Source: Arenicola marina (Eukaryota; Annelida; Polychaeta; Arenicolidae). From it: a DNA stretch of 64,000 nucleotides. The position numbers and the translations under genes were made by a program. The notes under the pieces are model-generated. The model had not been told where the DNA came from, made no database searches, and was given only the letters and a program-made list of their open reading frames with translations. Below are positions 58,713 through 64,000 of this stretch, one piece after another. The stretch lies in assembly GCA_964019135.1 (NCBI GenBank), contig OZ025248.1, positions 45,811,670-45,875,669 of the forward strand. The letters are read 5' to 3'. Positions within the stretch are counted from its first letter, which is position 1, and the number at the start of each line of letters is the position of its first letter.

Positions 58713-60967
58713 AGAGGTTCACAAATTCTATTGGCTCAAAGCACTGGCGCGAAACGGTTACTGAATTAAGAAAACGACAAGACCCGGATGCGACTAATTG
58801 GACGGTATAAATAGACAGGATAAACTTTGAGGAAGGGGAACGAAGACTTAGACTGGTAGGAAGACACTGAGAGAGACAGCAAGGAGAGGAAGAAGGCAGG
58901 CCAGGGATAGGACCTCCGGGTGTGGTCCGTCTTGGGATGTCATGTATCGGTTTTCGTGGACACGGTCAGAAACTTCGCCGCCCGACCAGTTACGATGTAA
59001 AAGGACCACGGTTGGACTATGGACTATGGACACAACTCGAAACTGACACACGGACCCAGGGCTAAGTTAAGTATATTCGATCTCAGCATAGAATACGGTT
59101 TCGGCTACCCGATCGTGGGAAATCATTGTATACCAGTTCTATCGCTAGGAGGCTTGTAACTTGCCCGCGCGTAGTATAAAGCCGAAGTAACTGAATTAAG
59201 TATTCCTACCAAATATTAAAGCAATCAGAGTTAGGTTTAAAAGAATAGACAAATGGCCTACCCCGTGGCTGCATTATTAAAATTTAGACAAACCCCTTTA
59301 CGATGGATAGTAAATAAATCTATATCTAAACCCTACATGGTTGTTGGTGTCTTGTGTTCGTTCCACGTGAGCATTCCCCATGCTACAGATAATCGTGCTA
59401 GTTTCAGTCTGACAACGACAGTGGGGTGAGACCCTAAAGGAGCACGACCATACCTGTACCCAGCACCCCCATGTACCTTTATGTGTTCACATGTTTGATA
59501 ACCAGCAGACATGCTGAAATCATCGCGTAAAACACGCTTCAAGAATTCTGACGACAACATAAAGGAATAGTATTTGCCTGAAACTCCAGTGCATGACTAT
59601 TCTGTAGTCTACTTTAAACCTTGGTCAAATAAGTAATGAATTCACACATATACCCTCACAATTTATTCATCTGCGCTTAAAGTTCAACGAAAACAGTCAG
59701 TTTAAAAACAGCTCTATTGAACACTTTTCTCATTTTTATATATGGCGTTTTCTTTGTCGTTTGTCGGAAGAAAATAATCCGAGAAGAAATTGTCCCCGTA
59801 TGTCTCCAATTTTTTTTCTGGCAGCACACTTTATGTCTTCTTTTATTAGACGTTGATCACTGTAAGTTTGCTTGAAAAAAGTAGTAGGGGAAGAAATGCT
59901 TGTTGCACAAACAATAACGTGTGAAAGTACAATAAAACATTTTAAAGAAGTATTTCCATGAAAGGATTCATTGTTCCCTGCGCATCCCAGGTCTGTGAAA
60001 TGATGGCAATTATCCGACCATTACACTGACCGTCCACTCGTTAAACACATACAGTTTTCTGAAGGCTTAGTCTATGACAGCTACGTTTCTTAGTCTGCCG
60101 CTGCGCGACTCATCTTTGGTATCTGAGTGATTACATGTGTTGTGCATCGAGGCGATCACTAACCGTTGTTAGTGGAGAGGCAGGAAGGGAGGTTAAAGCG
60201 GGTGTCCAACCTAGTTTAATCGCGGTCTGCACCGAAAGTTTACATCTTAAAATTAAATTGGCGAGTGTTAACGCTTCGTTTCGGCCGACTGGTATTGAGA
60301 CAAAAAATTAGTGCAACTCGCCCCCAGGAATCTCATCAGAGCGCCATTTTGCCGGAAGCAGTGACGCATATTGTGACTATTCTAATGGCGCCGCCTTACG
60401 TTATAACTTGCAGAGAGATATTAGGGCCGTGATTTACATATGAACAGCGGCAGTTCCAAGCCTCGCAGTAGCGCAAGATCTTAGTGTTTCAGGGAAAAGT
60501 ACTGTCCAAACGAATTGATATATGTCTTGCGACAATTGACTCTGCAGCAATGCCATGATTGGAGTTAAAATCGCAGTTATTTATATTAGCGATTATCACG
60601 CGCTCTTGTTTTGCTCACACAATAGGCGCAATTTCCGGTTTTAATAAATTAGAGTATCGCCTCCTGATTGGTCTATCGCGGACACGCCTCTAAAAAGGGC
60701 TGCCGCCTGGGTAGGCGGCGAAATCGTGCCTGGCGATCACTTCTAAATTTTATTGTGAACTACAGATAGAACGAAAAATTCTATAATTTGGAGGATAGAC
60801 AATTGGGTATTATATGAATCGGTAAAGCAGCGTTAGAGGCCAGGCTGGCGGTTCCCTTTAATAAACACAAGGAACAAACCGTTGACGTCTACAACTTACC
60901 CAGTTAACTTGCTTCATAACAGAGGGTCACACTGGTGACAGTCGCTATCATCGTTACCACATATTAT
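58713..60967. other. Unique sequence with promoter-like motifs at 60341-60391
   Basis: No coding exon was recognised. GCGCCATTTTGCCGGAAGCA with TGACG just after combines YY1-like, ETS-like and CRE-half motifs, as in many TATA-less promoters. It also forms an 8-bp inverted pair (GCGCCATT / AATGGCGC). GCCGCCTGGGTAGGCGGC near 60702-60719 is a tight hairpin. Confidence 0.4.
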
Positions 60968-63345
60968 CGCCACTGACAACATCAGTCAGGGTGGTCGCTG
61001 TTACAGGTCATTGTTACAGCCACTGACAAGATCAGTCAGGGTGGTCACTGTTACAGGTCATTGTTACAGCCACTGACAAGATCTGTCAGGGTGGTCGCCG
61101 TTACAGGTCATTGTTACAGCCACTGCCAAGATCTGTCAGGGTGGTCGCTGTTACAGGTCATTGTTACAGCCACTGACAAGATCAGTCAGGGTGGTCGCCG
61201 TTACAGGTCATTGTTACAGCCACTGACAAGATCAGTCAGGGTGGTCGTTGTTACAGGTCATTGTTACAACGACTGACAAGATCAGTCAGGGTGGTCGCCG
61301 TTACAGGTCATTGTTACAGCCACTGACAACATTAGTCAGGGTAGTCGCTGTTACAGGTCATTGTTACAGCCACTGACAAGATCAGTCAGGGTGGTCGCCG
61401 TTACAGGTCATTGTTACAGCCACTGACAAGATCAGTCAGGGTGGTCGCTGTTACAGGTTATTGTTACAGCCACTGACATTATCAATCAGGGTGGTCGCTG
61501 TTGCAGGTCATTTTTACAGCCACTGACAAGATCAGTCAGGGTGGTCGCTGTTACAGGTCATTGTTACAGCCACTGACAAGATCAGTCAGGGTGGTCGCTG
61601 TTACAGGTCATTGTTACAGCCACTGACAAGATCAGTCAGGGTGGTCGCTGTTACAGGTCATTGTTACAGCCACTGACAAGATCAGTCAGTGTGGTCGCTG
61701 TTACAGGTCATTGTTACAGCCACTGACAAGATCAGTCAGGGTGGTCGCTGTTACAGGTCATTGTTACAGCCACTGACAAGATCAGTCAGGGTGGTCGCTG
61801 TTACAGGTCATTGTTACAACGACTGACAAGATCAGTCAGGGTGGTCGCCGTTACAGGTCATTGTTACAGCCACTGACAATATCACTCAGGGTGGTCGCTG
61901 CTACAGGTCATTGGTATAGCCACTGACAAGATCAGTCAGGGTGGTCGTTGTTACAGGTCATTGTTACAGCCACTGACAAGATCAGTCAGGGTGGTCGCCG
62001 TTACAGGTCATTGTTACAGCCACTGACAACATCAGTCAGGGTGGTCGTTGTTACAGGTCATTGTTACAGCCACTGACAACATCAGTCAAGCTGGTCGCTG
62101 TTACAGGTCATTGTTACAGCCACTGACAAGATCAGTCAGGATGGTCGCTGTTACAGATCATTGTTACAGCCACTGACAAGATCAGTCAGGGTGGTCGCCG
62201 TTACAGGTCATTGTTACAGCCACTGACAAGATTAGTCAGGGTGGTCGCCGTTACAGGTCATTGTTACAGCCACTGACAAGATCAGTCAGGGTGGTCGCTG
62301 TTACAGGTCATTGTTACAGCCACTGACAAGATCAGTCAGGGTGGTCGCTGTTACAGGTCATTGTTACAACGACTGACAAGATCAGTCAGGGTGGTCGCCG
62401 TTACAGGTCATTGTTACAGCCACTGACAAGATCAGTCAGGGTGGTCGTTGTTACAGGTCATTGTTACAGCCACTGACAAGATCAGTCAGGGTGGTCGTTG
62501 TTACAGGTCATTGTTACAGCCACTGACAAGATCAGTCAAGCTGGTCGCTGTTACAGGTCATTGTTACAGCCACTGACAAGATCAGTCAGGGTGGTCGCCG
62601 TTACAGGTCATTGTTACAGCCACTGACAAGATCAGTCAGGGTGGTCGCCGTTACAGGTCATTGTTACAGCCACTGACAAGATCAGTCAGGGTGGTCGCTG
62701 TTACCGGTCATTGTTACAGCCACTGACAAGATCAGTCAGGGTGGTCGCTGTTACAGGTCATTGTTACAACGACTGACAAGATCAGTCAGGGTGGTCGCCG
62801 TTACAGGTCATTGTTACAGCCACTGACAAGATCAGTCAGGGTGGTCGTTGTTACAGGTCATTGTTACAGCCACTGACAAGATCAGTCAGGGTGGTCGCCG
62901 TTACAGGTCATTGTTACAGCCACTGACAACATCAGTCAGGGTGGTCGTTGTTACAGGTCGTTGTTACAGCCACTGACAAGATCAGTCAAGCTGGTCGCTG
63001 TTACAGGTCATTGTTACAGCCACTGACAAGATCAGTCAGGATGGTCGCTGTTACAGGTCATTGTTACAGCCACTGACAAGATCAGTCAGGGTGGTCGCCG
63101 TTACAGGTCATTGTTACAGCCACTGACAAGATCAGTCAGGGTGGTCGCCGTTACAGGTCATTGTTACAGCCACTGACAAGATCAGTCAGGGTGGTCGCTG
63201 TTACAGTTCATTGTTACAGCCACTGACAAGATCAGTCAGGGTGGTCGCTGCTACAGGTCATTGTTACAGCCACTGACAAGATCAGTCAGGGTGGTCGCTG
63301 TTACAGGTCATTGTTACAGCCGCTGACAAGATCAGGCAAATGTGG
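60968..63345. repeat. 50-bp minisatellite, about 47 units (2.4 kb)
   Basis: Units of CACTGACAAGATCAGTCAGG, GTGGTCGCTGTTACAGGTCA and TTGTTACAGC. Copies are very similar. Variant strings (GTTGTT, AAGCTGG, CAACGACTG) recur in order at about 61790-62100, 62360-62560 and 62760-63000. Each unit has a small hairpin (ACTGA / TCAGT) and an AGGTCA half-site. Confidence 0.97.
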
Positions 63346-64000
63346 TCGATTACATCATCTATATATCAATGTTACAGTCATTGACACGGTCTTTTCCTCG
63401 AATTTTGGGGGGGAGGACGCGTCTTGTGTCTGCTTATTTAAAAAAAGTGTGCATATTTAAAAAATATTCGTTTCCATTCTTTGCTAATAATGATTGCAGC
63501 AAAGCAATGTTTGGCGGGAAGGGTGTTGGAGTCATTTACTCTATACAAATTTCCAACCCCCAGCCCCTATTCTCCCCTCAGTTGCGTGAATTCATTCCCC
63601 GCACATGCCTTCCCTTCCTCCCCTACCTCCACGTCCACCAGTGAAGTGGCAGACGTTGGGTCGTTGGACGGGGCACGGCGAGTTTGAGGGAGAGGGGGTG
63701 GGGGGGGGGGGAGGGCCAGCCGTCCCTTAAAGCTTCTACACGACAAGGATAACTTGCGCTAGAATTTTGATTGCCCCTTAGATATATGTGTTGCTTGCAA
63801 TGGCATTGTGTCTATTCTGTCGCTGAGCGATAATGGGGTCTATGAGGTTTTGTTATTCAAGTTAACATGGCGTCACCCTATTCGGGAACGGTATTGCAAA
63901 GAGGACGTCGCATAGGGATGGGTATGGGTGGTGGGTGGCTGGAAGGGGGGGGGGGGTGGAGGAGGGGACGACGAGGAAAACTTCGGTGACCGTTCCCTTG
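63346..64000. other. Unique sequence with G tracts to the window end
   Basis: G runs lie near 63407, 63700 and 63947. The 100-codon plus frame at 63342-63644 begins in the repeat and has no recognisable domain. Confidence 0.45.

Overview
The window is animal genomic DNA. Intron-bearing genes, a Tx1/L1-type LINE, a tRNA-derived SINE, several inverted-repeat elements and an extreme load of minisatellites all point to a bilaterian, probably a marine invertebrate. A lancelet-like genome would fit, but the sequence does not decide the species. There is no sign of bacterial or viral gene organisation. Two host genes are well supported, both on the minus strand. Three middle exons of CHMP2B (ESCRT-III) lie at 551-1518. 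A complete two-exon achaete-scute-like bHLH gene lies at 51691-53469, with a TATA/GC-box promoter near 54350 and a poly(A) signal at 51604.

Layout: 1-1520 CHMP2B exons, with a 37-bp minisatellite in the intron at the window edge. 1520-11375 is mostly unique DNA holding foldback elements (4186-5040, 6864-7579), two copies of a family with TCCCAGC ends (5604-5833, 8636-9809) and a 5'-truncated LINE (7754-10266) that the second copy interrupts. 11377-18045 holds a 4.7-kb array of 22-bp units, a SINE and a 24-bp/75-bp nested array. 18100-28500 holds a miRNA-like hairpin, three copies of a short element with CAGGGGCGGATCTAGG ends, and 27-bp, 24-bp and 23-bp arrays. 28512-33188 is a 31-bp array. 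33200-39000 is mostly unique, with weak promoter, LTR-like and signal-peptide-exon candidates. 39014-46833 holds two abutting arrays (14/15 bp, then 39 bp). 49668-51294 is a 69-bp array. 51600-54380 is the bHLH gene, with a 22-bp array in its presumed 5' leader. 55285-58256 is a GGTACC-rich array in two blocks. 60968-63345 is a 50-bp array.

Nearly half of the 64 kb is tandem repeat, in about twenty arrays with unrelated units. Several units are multiples of three long (24, 27, 39, 69 bp), so they give long open frames on both strands; I treat these as repeat artefacts. The one that needs a real test is the plus-strand frame across the 39-bp array, which stays open for about 1,546 codons.

The most interesting links are these. 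The 22-bp array carries about 200 units, most with a CAGCTG E-box, the class preferred by ASCL-type bHLH factors, next to a GATA motif, in the same window as an ASCL-like gene. That gene's own leader carries a different minisatellite. A SINE target-site duplication equals the core of the neighbouring 24-bp repeat. These are observations; no function is shown.
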